Source: Frankiales bacterium
Lineage (GTDB): Bacteria > Actinomycetota > Actinomycetes > Mycobacteriales > SCTD01
Direction: 5' to 3'
Length of the DNA stretch: 19,606 bases
NCBI GenBank assembly: GCA_004299215.1
Contig: SCTD01000260.1
Coordinates: 1 to 19,606, forward strand
The position numbers were made by a program, and so were the translations under genes. Positions 7,653 to 14,816 of this stretch are shown one piece after another (positions within the stretch are counted from its first letter, which is position 1; each line of letters begins with the position of its first letter). The notes below the pieces were generated by a model. The model searched no databases. It was not told the origin of the DNA and was given only the letters and a program-made list of their open reading frames with translations.

Positions 7653-7681
7653 AGCGTCGGCAACCGGACGTCCGGGGTCAA
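7653..7681 (-). promoter_or_regulatory. Predicted promoter of the caspase-like gene, leaderless
   Basis: On the minus strand, a -35 element TTGACC (7681-7676) is followed by a 17-bp spacer and a -10-like GACGCT (7658-7653). Six more bases lead directly to the GTG at 7646. The spacing is that of a sigma-70-type promoter whose transcript would start at or next to the start codon, and no Shine-Dalgarno precedes it. Confidence 0.55.
7664..7675. promoter_or_regulatory. 12-bp perfect palindrome within the promoter spacer (possible operator)
   Basis: CCGGACGTCCGG is its own reverse complement. It sits between the -35 and -10 of the caspase-like gene, where a bound repressor would block polymerase. 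It could also be chance in GC-rich DNA. Confidence 0.4.
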
Positions 7682-7716
7682 GCGGGGCACCCATGCCGGG
7701 TCCAACGCGGCTCTGC

Positions 7717-8886
7717 TCAGGGAGTGACGGCGAGCGCCCGGTCGAGGTCGGCCAGGAGGTCGTCGGCGGTCTCGATGCCGACGGACAGCCGCACCAGGTC
7801 GGAGGGGACCTCGAGCTGCGAGCCGGCGACGCTGGCGTGCGTCATCCGCCCGGGGTGCTCGATCAGCGACTCGACGCCGCCGAGCGACTCGCCGAGGGTG
7901 AAGACCCTGGTCGCCTTGCACACCGCGAGCGCCGCGGCCTCCCCGCCGGCCAGCCGGAAGCTCACCATCCCCCCGAAGCCGCTCATCTGCTTGGCGGCGA
8001 CCTCGTGCCCGGGGTGGTCGGGCAGCCCGGGGTAGAGCACCTGGGCGACCCCGGAGTGCCCGAGCAGCAGGTCCACCACCCGCGCAGCGTTGGCGCAGTG
8101 CCGGTCCATCCGTACGCCCAGGGTCTTGGCGCCGCGCATCACCAGCCAGGAGTCGAAGGCGCCGGGCACGCCGCCCATGGCGTTCTGGTGGTAGGCCAGC
8201 TCCTCCCCCAGCGCGACGTCGCCGGTGACGAGCGCGCCGCCGACGACGTCGCTGTGGCCGCCGAGGTACTTCGTCGTCGAGTGCACGACGACGTCGGCGC
8301 CGAGCGCCAGCGGCTGCTGGAGGTAGGGCGAGGCGAAGGTGTTGTCGACGACCAGCCGGGCTCCGCCCTCGTGGGCAATGGCCGCCAGGCCGGCGATGTC
8401 GGCGATGCCGAGCAGCGGGTTGGTCGGCGTCTCGCACCAGATCAGGGACGTCTCCGGTCGCATCGCCGCCCGGACGGCGTCCCGGTCGCTCAGCGCCACG
8501 GGCGTGTGGGCGACCCCCCAGCGCTCGAGCACCTTGGCGAACAGCCGGTAGGTGCCGCCGTAGGCGTCGTCCGGGATGACCACGTGCCCGCCGGGACCGG
8601 TGACCGTACGGAGCAGGCAGTCCTCGGCCGCCAGCCCGGACGCGAACGCCAGTCCGGTGCGCCCGCCCTCGAGCGCGGCCAGGCAGGTCTCCAGCGCGGT
8701 CCGGGTCGGGTTCCCGCTGCGGGAGTACTCGTACCCCTTGTGCTCCCCGACCTCCGACTGGACGTAGGTGGAGGTCTGGTAGATGGGCACCACGACGGCG
8801 CCGGTCGTGGGGTCCGGGTCCTGCCCGGCGTGGATCGCCAGCGTCTCGAAGCCGTAGCCACCCTCGGCCCAGGGGTCGTTGCTCAT
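7717..8886 (-). CDS. metB: Cystathionine gamma-synthase / gamma-lyase family PLP enzyme
   Basis: This is a 389-residue enzyme of the Cys/Met-metabolism PLP family. Landmarks are YSRSGNPTR (54-62), CETPTNP (151-157), DNTF (181-184) and the PLP lysine K206 in HSTTKYLGG, then SLGGVESL near the C-terminus. Family knowledge: these enzymes either join an activated homoserine with cysteine to make cystathionine (MetB) or split cystathionine to cysteine, ammonia and 2-oxobutyrate (lyase). Sequence alone does not separate the two. The neighbouring cystathionine beta-synthase favours a role in homocysteine-to-cysteine trans-sulfuration, and many actinobacterial enzymes do both. ATG 8886 has no Shine-Dalgarno, but a -10-like TACGGT lies 7 nt before it, so the mRNA may be leaderless. 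It is 34 bp downstream of the beta-synthase stop, so it may also be read from that gene's transcript. Confidence 0.92.
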   Translation of the reverse strand: MSNDPWAEGGYGFETLAIHAGQDPDPTTGAVVVPIYQTSTYVQSEVGEHKGYEYSRSGNPTRTALETCLAALEGGRTGLAFASGLAAEDCLLRTVTGPGGHVVIPDDAYGGTYRLFAKVLERWGVAHTPVALSDRDAVRAAMRPETSLIWCETPTNPLLGIADIAGLAAIAHEGGARLVVDNTFASPYLQQPLALGADVVVHSTTKYLGGHSDVVGGALVTGDVALGEELAYHQNAMGGVPGAFDSWLVMRGAKTLGVRMDRHCANAARVVDLLLGHSGVAQVLYPGLPDHPGHEVAAKQMSGFGGMVSFRLAGGEAAALAVCKATRVFTLGESLGGVESLIEHPGRMTHASVAGSQLEVPSDLVRLSVGIETADDLLADLDRALAVTP

Positions 8887-8893
8887 GCCAGCG

Positions 8894-8899
8894 ACCGTA
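8894..8899 (-). promoter_or_regulatory. Candidate -10 element for leaderless metB transcript
   Basis: TACGGT on the minus strand lies 7 nt before ATG 8886, in the 34-bp gap after the beta-synthase stop. No good -35 is seen. The lack of a ribosome binding site makes a leaderless start reasonable. Confidence 0.4.
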
Positions 8900-8920
8900 C
8901 GCCCGCCGCAGGCCGGCGGC

Positions 8921-10294
8921 TCAGCTGGACAGGAAGGCGAGCACGTCCTGGCGGGTGAGCACGCCGGTGGGGCGGCCGTCGGCGACGACGACGGCGGCGT
9001 CGGCCTTCTCCAGCGCCACCATCGCGGCGGTGACCGGCTCGCCGGCGCCGACCATCGGCAGCGGCGGCGCCATGTGGTCGGCCAGCCGGTCGGCGAGCTG
9101 GGCCCGGCCGGTGAACAGCGCGTCGAGCAGGTCGCGGTCGTGGACGGCCCCCACGATCTCGGCGGTCATCACCGGCGGCTCGGCCCGGACGACCGGCATC
9201 TGCGAGACGCCGTACTCCCGCAGGATGTCGATCGCCTCGCGGACCGTCTCGGTCGGGTGGGTGTGCACGAAGGACGGGAGCGGCCCGTCGGACCGCTTGC
9301 GCGCCATGACGTCGCCGACGGTGGTGGTGCCGCTGTCGGCGTGCAGGAAGCCGTAGTCGGCCATCCAGTCGTCGTTGAAGATCTTGGACAGGTAGCCGCG
9401 GCCGCCGTCGGGCAGCAGGACGACCACGACGTCGTCCGGGCCCGCCCCCGCTGCCACCTCCAGCGCGGCCACGACGGCCATCCCGCACGAGCCGCCGACG
9501 AGCAGCCCCTCCTCGCGGGCCAGCCGCCGGGTCATCGCGAAGGAGTCGCGGTCGCTGACGGCGATGATCCCGTCGGGGACCGAGGCGTCGTACGTCGTCG
9601 GCCAGAAGTCCTCGCCGACGCCCTCGACGAGGTACGGCCGGCCGTCACCGCCGGAGTAGACCGAGCCCACCGGGTCGGCGCCGTAGACCTTGACCCGCCC
9701 GTCGCTGACCTCCTTGAGGTAGCGGCCGACCCCGCCGAGCGTGCCGCCGGTGCCGGCACCCGCCACGAAGTGGGTGACCCGGCCGCCGGTCGCCTCCCAG
9801 ACCTCCGGGCCGGTGGTCTCGTAGTGGGCGCGGGGGTTGTTGGGGTTGGAGTACTGGTCGGGCTTCCAGGCGCCGGGGATCTCGCGGGCCAGCCGGTCGC
9901 TGACGGAGTAGTAGGAGCGCGGGTCCTCCGGGTCGACGGCGGTCGGGCAGACCTCGACCCGCGCGCCGTAGGCCCGCAGCACGTCGATCTTGTCCTTGGC
10001 GACCTTGTCCGGGCAGACGAAGACGCAGGTGTAGCCCTTCTTCTGGGCCACCAGCGCGAGCCCGACGCCGGTGTTGCCGCTCGTCGGCTCCACGATCACG
10101 CCGCCGGGCTGCAGGGCGCCGGTGCGCTCGGCGTCCTCGACCATCGCCAGCGCGATCCGGTCCTTCACCGAGCCGCCGGGGTTGAAGTACTCGACCTTGG
10201 CCAGCACTGTGGCGGACAACCCCTCCGTGACGTTCCGGAGGCGGACCAGCGGGGTGCCGCCGACGAGGTCGAGGATGTTGTCGTAGACCTGCAC
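8921..10294 (-). CDS. cbs: Cystathionine beta-synthase
   Basis: This cytoplasmic PLP enzyme condenses homocysteine with serine (or O-acetylserine) to give cystathionine, the first step of reverse trans-sulfuration. It is 457 residues. The fold-type II catalytic domain (1-315) has the PLP lysine K44 in NPGGSVKDRIA, the substrate loop TSGNTG (71-76) and the phosphate loop GTGGT (181-185). The C-terminal part (about 327-457) is a pair of CBS domains, the tandem nucleotide or S-adenosylmethionine sensing module; its presence separates this protein from plain cysteine synthase. The GTG start at 10294 has GGAAGG 6 nt upstream. It reads ahead of metB in the same direction, so the pair should work together. 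It is divergent from the metallo-hydrolase gene across 91 bp. Confidence 0.94.
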   Translation of the reverse strand: MQVYDNILDLVGGTPLVRLRNVTEGLSATVLAKVEYFNPGGSVKDRIALAMVEDAERTGALQPGGVIVEPTSGNTGVGLALVAQKKGYTCVFVCPDKVAKDKIDVLRAYGARVEVCPTAVDPEDPRSYYSVSDRLAREIPGAWKPDQYSNPNNPRAHYETTGPEVWEATGGRVTHFVAGAGTGGTLGGVGRYLKEVSDGRVKVYGADPVGSVYSGGDGRPYLVEGVGEDFWPTTYDASVPDGIIAVSDRDSFAMTRRLAREEGLLVGGSCGMAVVAALEVAAGAGPDDVVVVLLPDGGRGYLSKIFNDDWMADYGFLHADSGTTTVGDVMARKRSDGPLPSFVHTHPTETVREAIDILREYGVSQMPVVRAEPPVMTAEIVGAVHDRDLLDALFTGRAQLADRLADHMAPPLPMVGAGEPVTAAMVALEKADAAVVVADGRPTGVLTRQDVLAFLSS

Positions 10295-10329
10295 GGGGTG
10301 CCTTCCGGGAGTCGGACGTCCTCCGTCGC

Positions 10330-10335
10330 AGCGTA
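10330..10335 (-). promoter_or_regulatory. Candidate -10 element for cystathionine beta-synthase gene
   Basis: TACGCT on the minus strand would place the transcript start near 10323. That gives a leader of about 29 nt that contains the GGAAGG ribosome binding site. The -35 is weak. Confidence 0.35.
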
Positions 10336-10344
10336 GGGGCGCGG

Positions 10345-10350
10345 TACCGT
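10345..10350 (+). promoter_or_regulatory. Candidate -10 element for the MBL-fold hydrolase gene
   Basis: TACCGT on the plus strand would place the start of transcription near 10357 and give a leader of about 29 nt with a GGGGAGGG ribosome binding site. The 12 bases from 10345 (TACCGTCCGACA) recur upstream of the tRNA gene. Confidence 0.4.
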
Positions 10351-10385
10351 CCGACAGCGGTTACCGACGAGTAGGGGAGGGCGGC

Positions 10386-11096
10386 ATGGGCGCGGTACGC
10401 GTCGCCGACGGCGTCTGGCGCATCCCCACCGCTCCGGCCGACTTCATCAACAGCTTCCTCGTCGAGGGCGGCGACGGCAGCCTCACGCTCGTCGACGCGG
10501 GCACCCGGTTCGCGCCGAGGAGCCTGCTGGCCGCGCTGGACGGGCTCGGCCGCGCGCCGGGCGACGTCACCCACCTGCTGCTCACCCACGCCCACAACGA
10601 CCACGCCGGCGGCGCGCGCCGCATGCAGGCGGCCACGGGCAGTCCCGTCTCGACGCACGAGCGCGAGGCGGTCTACGTCCGCGAGGGCCGGATGCCGACG
10701 TCCGACCCGTCCACGCTCGGCGGCCGGCTGATGGGCCGCATCCCCGGCCGGGCCAAGGGCTTCGCGCCGGTCCCGGTCGACAGCACCTTCCAGGACGGTG
10801 ACGTCCTCCCCCTGGCCGGCGGGATCACGGTCGTGCACACCCCCGGCCACACTCCCGGGCACTGCTCGTTCCTGCACCCGTCCAGCGGCGTGCTGATCAC
10901 CGGCGACGCGATCTTCAACGTGCGCCGGCTGCGCTACGCCTTCACGGGCAGCTGCACCGACGTCCGGCTCTCCCGCGAGTCGGCGGCCCGGCTGGGCGAG
11001 CTCGACTACGAGGTCGCCGGCTTCACCCACGGCCCCCATGTCTCGACGGGAGCCCGGGCGGCGGTGCGGGCCTTCCTGGCGGGGCGGCCCTCATGA
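10386..11096 (+). CDS. Metallo-beta-lactamase-fold hydrolase
   Basis: This is a 236-residue cytoplasmic hydrolase of the MBL superfamily. The metal ligands are visible in order: THAHNDHAGG (H68, H70, D72, H73), H155 in HTPGHTPGH, D174 in ITGDA, and H215 or H218 in FTHGPH. The layout is that of glyoxalase II-like and general MBL hydrolases with two metal ions. The true substrate (thioester, lactone, phosphodiester or other) cannot be told from sequence. ATG 10386 has a strong GGGGAGGG 5 nt upstream. The stop overlaps the ATG of the next gene as ATGA, so the two are translationally coupled and probably act in one process or simply share a promoter. Confidence 0.9.
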   Translation: MGAVRVADGVWRIPTAPADFINSFLVEGGDGSLTLVDAGTRFAPRSLLAALDGLGRAPGDVTHLLLTHAHNDHAGGARRMQAATGSPVSTHEREAVYVREGRMPTSDPSTLGGRLMGRIPGRAKGFAPVPVDSTFQDGDVLPLAGGITVVHTPGHTPGHCSFLHPSSGVLITGDAIFNVRRLRYAFTGSCTDVRLSRESAARLGELDYEVAGFTHGPHVSTGARAAVRAFLAGRPS

Positions 11097-12115
11097 TCCC
11101 CAAGCCCGGCCGGCGGGCGCGGTACGTCGCGGTCAAGGCCGCGTACGGCGGCGGTGGCTTCGCCGGGGCGCTCGGCCTGACCTACGCCGTGCTCGCCACC
11201 GAGGCCAAGCTCGCCCGCAAGACCATCGGGGTGCCCTTCGAGCAGGCGCCGAGGGCAGCGGGGTCCTACGGCCGCGGTCGGCGCGGCGACAAGCCGGTGC
11301 ACCTGGTCGTCATCGGCGACTCCTCCGCGGCCGGCCTCGGCTGCGAGCGGGCCGAGCAGACACCGGGGGCGCTGCTCGCCGGTGGCATCGCCCGTGACCT
11401 GCGCACCCGGGTCGACCTCGACGTGGTGGCCGTGACCGGGGCGCGCTCGGCCGACCTCGAGGTGCAGGTGGCCCGCGCGATGCGCCGTCCCGTCGACGTC
11501 GCAGTGATCGTCATCGGCGCCAACGACGTGACCCACCGGGTCCCGATCGCCTCGTCCGCGCGCGACCTGGCGCGAGCCGTCACCACCTTGCGCAAGGCCG
11601 GCGCGCAGGTGGTGGTCGGCACCTGTCCCGACCTCGGCACGGTCAAGCCGGTGATGCAGCCGCTGCGCACCGTCGCCGCGAAGTGGAGCCGGCGCCTCGC
11701 GGCGGCCCAGACGGTGGCGACCGTCGAGGCGGGCGGCGTGGCCGTCTCGCTGGGCGACCTGCTCGCCGCGGCCTTCCACGAGCACCCGCACCTGTGGAGC
11801 ATCGACCGCTTCCACCCCTCCGCGGAGGGCTACCGCCGGATGGTCGACGCGCTGCTCCCCAGCGTGCTGGAGAGCCTGGGCGTGGAGATCGCGGTCAGCG
11901 TCCCGATCAGCGACAGCGTCCAGGACGTGCAGCTGGCCGCTCGGGTGGCCGCCCGGGAGCCGGGCGTCGAGGTCGACCCGCTGCCGGAGGCCGACGGGCA
12001 GAGCCGGCTGGCCCGGCTGCGCCGCCGGCTGCCGCTCGTGGGCCGCGGCGCGCCCGAGGGACCGACCGACCCGGCCGAGCTCGCGGCCGTCCTGGAGGGC
12101 GGGGAGACCGGCTAG
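11093..12115 (+). CDS. SGNH/GDSL-family hydrolase, N-terminally membrane-associated
   Basis: The product is 340 residues. A basic N-terminus and one hydrophobic stretch (about 18-36) suggest a signal anchor. The SGNH domain starts near residue 68. Block I is IGDSSAAG with nucleophile S77, a Gly of block II is likely in the VTGARS region (115-119), block III is GANDVT with N144, and block V is DRFHPS with D238 and H241. This is a complete catalytic set, so an active esterase, lipase or acyl-hydrolase is expected. The last ~75 residues after the fold are Arg/Pro/Glu-rich and lack an obvious domain. Start and context: ATG overlaps the upstream MBL hydrolase stop. Substrate unknown; acyl groups on cell-envelope sugars or lipids would fit a membrane-associated member, but that is inference. 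Confidence 0.88.
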   Translation: MIPKPGRRARYVAVKAAYGGGGFAGALGLTYAVLATEAKLARKTIGVPFEQAPRAAGSYGRGRRGDKPVHLVVIGDSSAAGLGCERAEQTPGALLAGGIARDLRTRVDLDVVAVTGARSADLEVQVARAMRRPVDVAVIVIGANDVTHRVPIASSARDLARAVTTLRKAGAQVVVGTCPDLGTVKPVMQPLRTVAAKWSRRLAAAQTVATVEAGGVAVSLGDLLAAAFHEHPHLWSIDRFHPSAEGYRRMVDALLPSVLESLGVEIAVSVPISDSVQDVQLAARVAAREPGVEVDPLPEADGQSRLARLRRRLPLVGRGAPEGPTDPAELAAVLEGGETG

Positions 12116-12136
12116 AACGGCGTTCGGTTGCGGTCG

Positions 12137-12142
12137 TACGCT
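12137..12142 (+). promoter_or_regulatory. Candidate -10 element of the thiolase gene
   Basis: TACGCT is followed at once by the 10-bp palindrome CTGGATCCAG (12141-12150), which overlaps the expected transcript start near 12149. A leader of about 31 nt would carry the GAGGAG ribosome binding site. No clear -35 is seen. Confidence 0.4.
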
Positions 12143-12179
12143 GGATCCAGACCCCTGACCTGCAACCGAGGAGCACCCC

Positions 12180-13397
<1,218 letters not shown>

Positions 13398-13407
13398 TCC
13401 GGCACTG

Positions 13408-13459
13408 CCGAACAAGCGGAATCCCCAGCACTGGAGTGCTGGGGAGTCCGCTTGTTCGG
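13408..13459. terminator. Strong bidirectional hairpin between convergent genes
   Basis: The arms 13408-13420 and 13447-13459 pair perfectly over 13 bp. After one A/G mismatch (13421/13446), a further 10-11 bp pair (13422-13432 with 13435-13445) around a tiny TGGA apex. It lies between the thiolase stop (13397) and the protease stop (13467), so it can end transcription from both sides. There is no long T-tract, as is common in high-GC actinobacteria. Confidence 0.85.
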
Positions 13460-13466
13460 GAAGGTG

Positions 13467-14303
13467 CTAGCCGAGCAGGCCCCGGACGACCGCGCCCTCA
13501 CCGGCGAACGCGCCGCCCTGGACCAGCGAGACGTTCATGCCGCCGTAGGTGTTGGCGTAGTCCAGCGCGCGGGACAGGTCGCTGACGCCGTTGCTGCCGG
13601 CGAGCGGGGCGATGGCCAGGGTGGAGAGCACGCCGAGCGCGCGGCCCTGGTCGTCGACGAACGGGCTGCCCGAGTCACCGGGGACGCCCGGGGTCACCGT
13701 GTAGACCGGGTGCGTCCAGCCGCCGCCGGTGGTGCCGAGGCTGGTGCCCTCCTTCGGCGACAGCTGCGAGATGCCGAAGCGCAGGCTGGAGTTGCCGTAG
13801 GAGTAGACGCTCTCGCCGAAGCCGACGCCGTCGGTGTTGATGCCCGTCGGGCCGCCGATCACCGGGATCTCGGGGCTGACGCGGCCGGCGTCGGCCGGGT
13901 CGAGCTTGATGAGCGCGAAGTCGTTGTACGCGCAGGCGTTCTGGTCGGTCTCGTTGCGGTCCTGCATGGTCAGCCAGGAGTTGTAGACCATGGTGCCGGG
14001 CTGCGTCGCGCCGTTGACCTCCACCGGGGTGCCGAGCGGCAGCGAGCCCGAGTCGCAGCCGTCGGTCTCGGTGCTGCCACCGGTACCGGAGCAGTGGGCG
14101 GCCTGGCCGATGAAGGTGTCGACGCCGTCGGTGAAGACGAAGTTCGCGGTGCACTGGGCGCCGGCGGTGTAGGTCTGCACGCCGGGGTGGATCGTGGGGT
14201 CGCCGGCGTGGTCGGCGGCGGCCGGGGTGGCCGTGCCCAGCGCGGCGGTGAGAGCGAGGACCGCGGTCGCGGTCCCGGCCAGCAGGCGGCTCGTACGGGT
14301 CAT
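13467..14303 (-). CDS. Secreted trypsin-like serine protease (chymotrypsin family S1)
   Basis: The product is 278 residues. The signal peptide has a basic start, a hydrophobic core (about 8-25) and a probable cut after ATPAAA (residue 30). The catalytic triad is visible: H70 in QAAHC, D128 in YNDFALIKLD and S211 in GVPGDSGSPF. C51 and C71 are placed to form the disulfide that flanks the active-site His in this family; C83 and C124 may make a second. The domain is short and there is no recognisable propeptide beyond about 15 residues, and no anchoring segment, so it should be released outside the cell. ATG 14303 has AGGAG 6 nt upstream. The 44-bp gap upstream contains a hairpin that could attenuate its leader. 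The physiological substrate is unknown. Confidence 0.9.
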   Translation of the reverse strand: MTRTSRLLAGTATAVLALTAALGTATPAAADHAGDPTIHPGVQTYTAGAQCTANFVFTDGVDTFIGQAAHCSGTGGSTETDGCDSGSLPLGTPVEVNGATQPGTMVYNSWLTMQDRNETDQNACAYNDFALIKLDPADAGRVSPEIPVIGGPTGINTDGVGFGESVYSYGNSSLRFGISQLSPKEGTSLGTTGGGWTHPVYTVTPGVPGDSGSPFVDDQGRALGVLSTLAIAPLAGSNGVSDLSRALDYANTYGGMNVSLVQGGAFAGEGAVVRGLLG

Positions 14304-14324
14304 GGGGGCTCCTGACAGGTCACG

Positions 14325-14346
14325 GGGCGCCTCGGGGGAGGCGCCC
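14325..14346. terminator. Hairpin after the small unknown gene / in the leader of the protease gene
   Basis: A 9-bp GC stem (14325-14333 with 14338-14346) closes a GGGG loop. It begins one base past the stop codon of the 144-residue gene (minus strand) and ends about 21 nt before the protease ATG. It may be the terminator of the upstream gene, an attenuator for the protease, or both. Confidence 0.6.
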
Positions 14347-14347
14347 T

Positions 14348-14782
14348 CTATGTCCTACCCAACGGAGTTCGTCCCGATTCCTCGCAGATCGTCGTGCCCG
14401 CTGCGACGACGTCGTCGAGCCCCAGCGCGGCGGCCAGTCCCGGCGGCACGTCCTCGCCCAGCAGGTCCCGGCGGTGCAGGAGCAGGTGGGCGGTGACGGC
14501 CCGCGTGAGGTGCTCCGCCGGCCGCACGCGGACCAGGTCGTCGGAGACCACCGCCAGCTGGTCGGCGACCCCCAGGTCGTCCAGCCGGGGCAGGTCGCGC
14601 AGCGGCTGGCCCTCGAGCCGCGCGGCGGTGTCGGCGAGCGCCTGGGCGAGGTGGCGGACCAGGTCGGCGCGCGTGCCGTACGGCTCGGCGCCCGCCGCCC
14701 AGCGGGCCGGTGTCCACAGCCGCAGCCGCTGCACCAGCGACCTGCTCTCGCGGCGCAGCAGGTCGACCGGCTCCTCGCTCAC
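14348..14782 (-). CDS. Small protein of unknown function
   Basis: The product is 144 residues, rich in Leu, Ala and Arg and apparently all-helical and soluble. I do not recognise the family with confidence. The LWTPARWAA segment near residue 22, followed by TRADLVRHLAQALADTA, faintly recalls the first helices of DinB/maleylpyruvate-isomerase-like four-helix proteins (W...GW...DLvaHL), but the metal-binding His set is not evident. GTG 14780-14782 has no Shine-Dalgarno. Instead TAGCCT lies 7 nt before it, so the mRNA is probably leaderless. It is divergent from the metallopeptidase gene across 34 bp. Coding is supported by codon-position GC bias and by start and stop fitting between neighbours, but a real product is not proven. 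Confidence 0.65.
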   Translation of the reverse strand: MSEEPVDLLRRESRSLVQRLRLWTPARWAAGAEPYGTRADLVRHLAQALADTAARLEGQPLRDLPRLDDLGVADQLAVVSDDLVRVRPAEHLTRAVTAHLLLHRRDLLGEDVPPGLAAALGLDDVVAAGTTICEESGRTPLGRT

Positions 14783-14789
14783 GGCCGGG

Positions 14790-14795
14790 AGGCTA
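14790..14795 (-). promoter_or_regulatory. Candidate -10 element, leaderless small gene
   Basis: TAGCCT on the minus strand lies 7 nt before the GTG at 14782. No ribosome binding site is present, so transcription would begin at or beside the start codon. Confidence 0.5.
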
Positions 14796-14804
14796 GCGGC
14801 GGGC

Positions 14805-14810
14805 TACCGT
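14805..14810 (+). promoter_or_regulatory. Candidate -10 element, leaderless metallopeptidase gene
   Basis: TACCGT lies exactly 6 nt before GTG 14817, the spacing expected when the first transcribed base is the G of the start codon. No Shine-Dalgarno or clear -35 is present. Confidence 0.5.
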
Positions 14811-14816
14811 CGGCCG

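Noticed and set aside
10295..10385. Methionine-related riboswitch (SAM-type) before the sulfur genes
   Set aside because: The leader to the beta-synthase is only about 30 nt from the likely start, too short, and no consensus core is seen.
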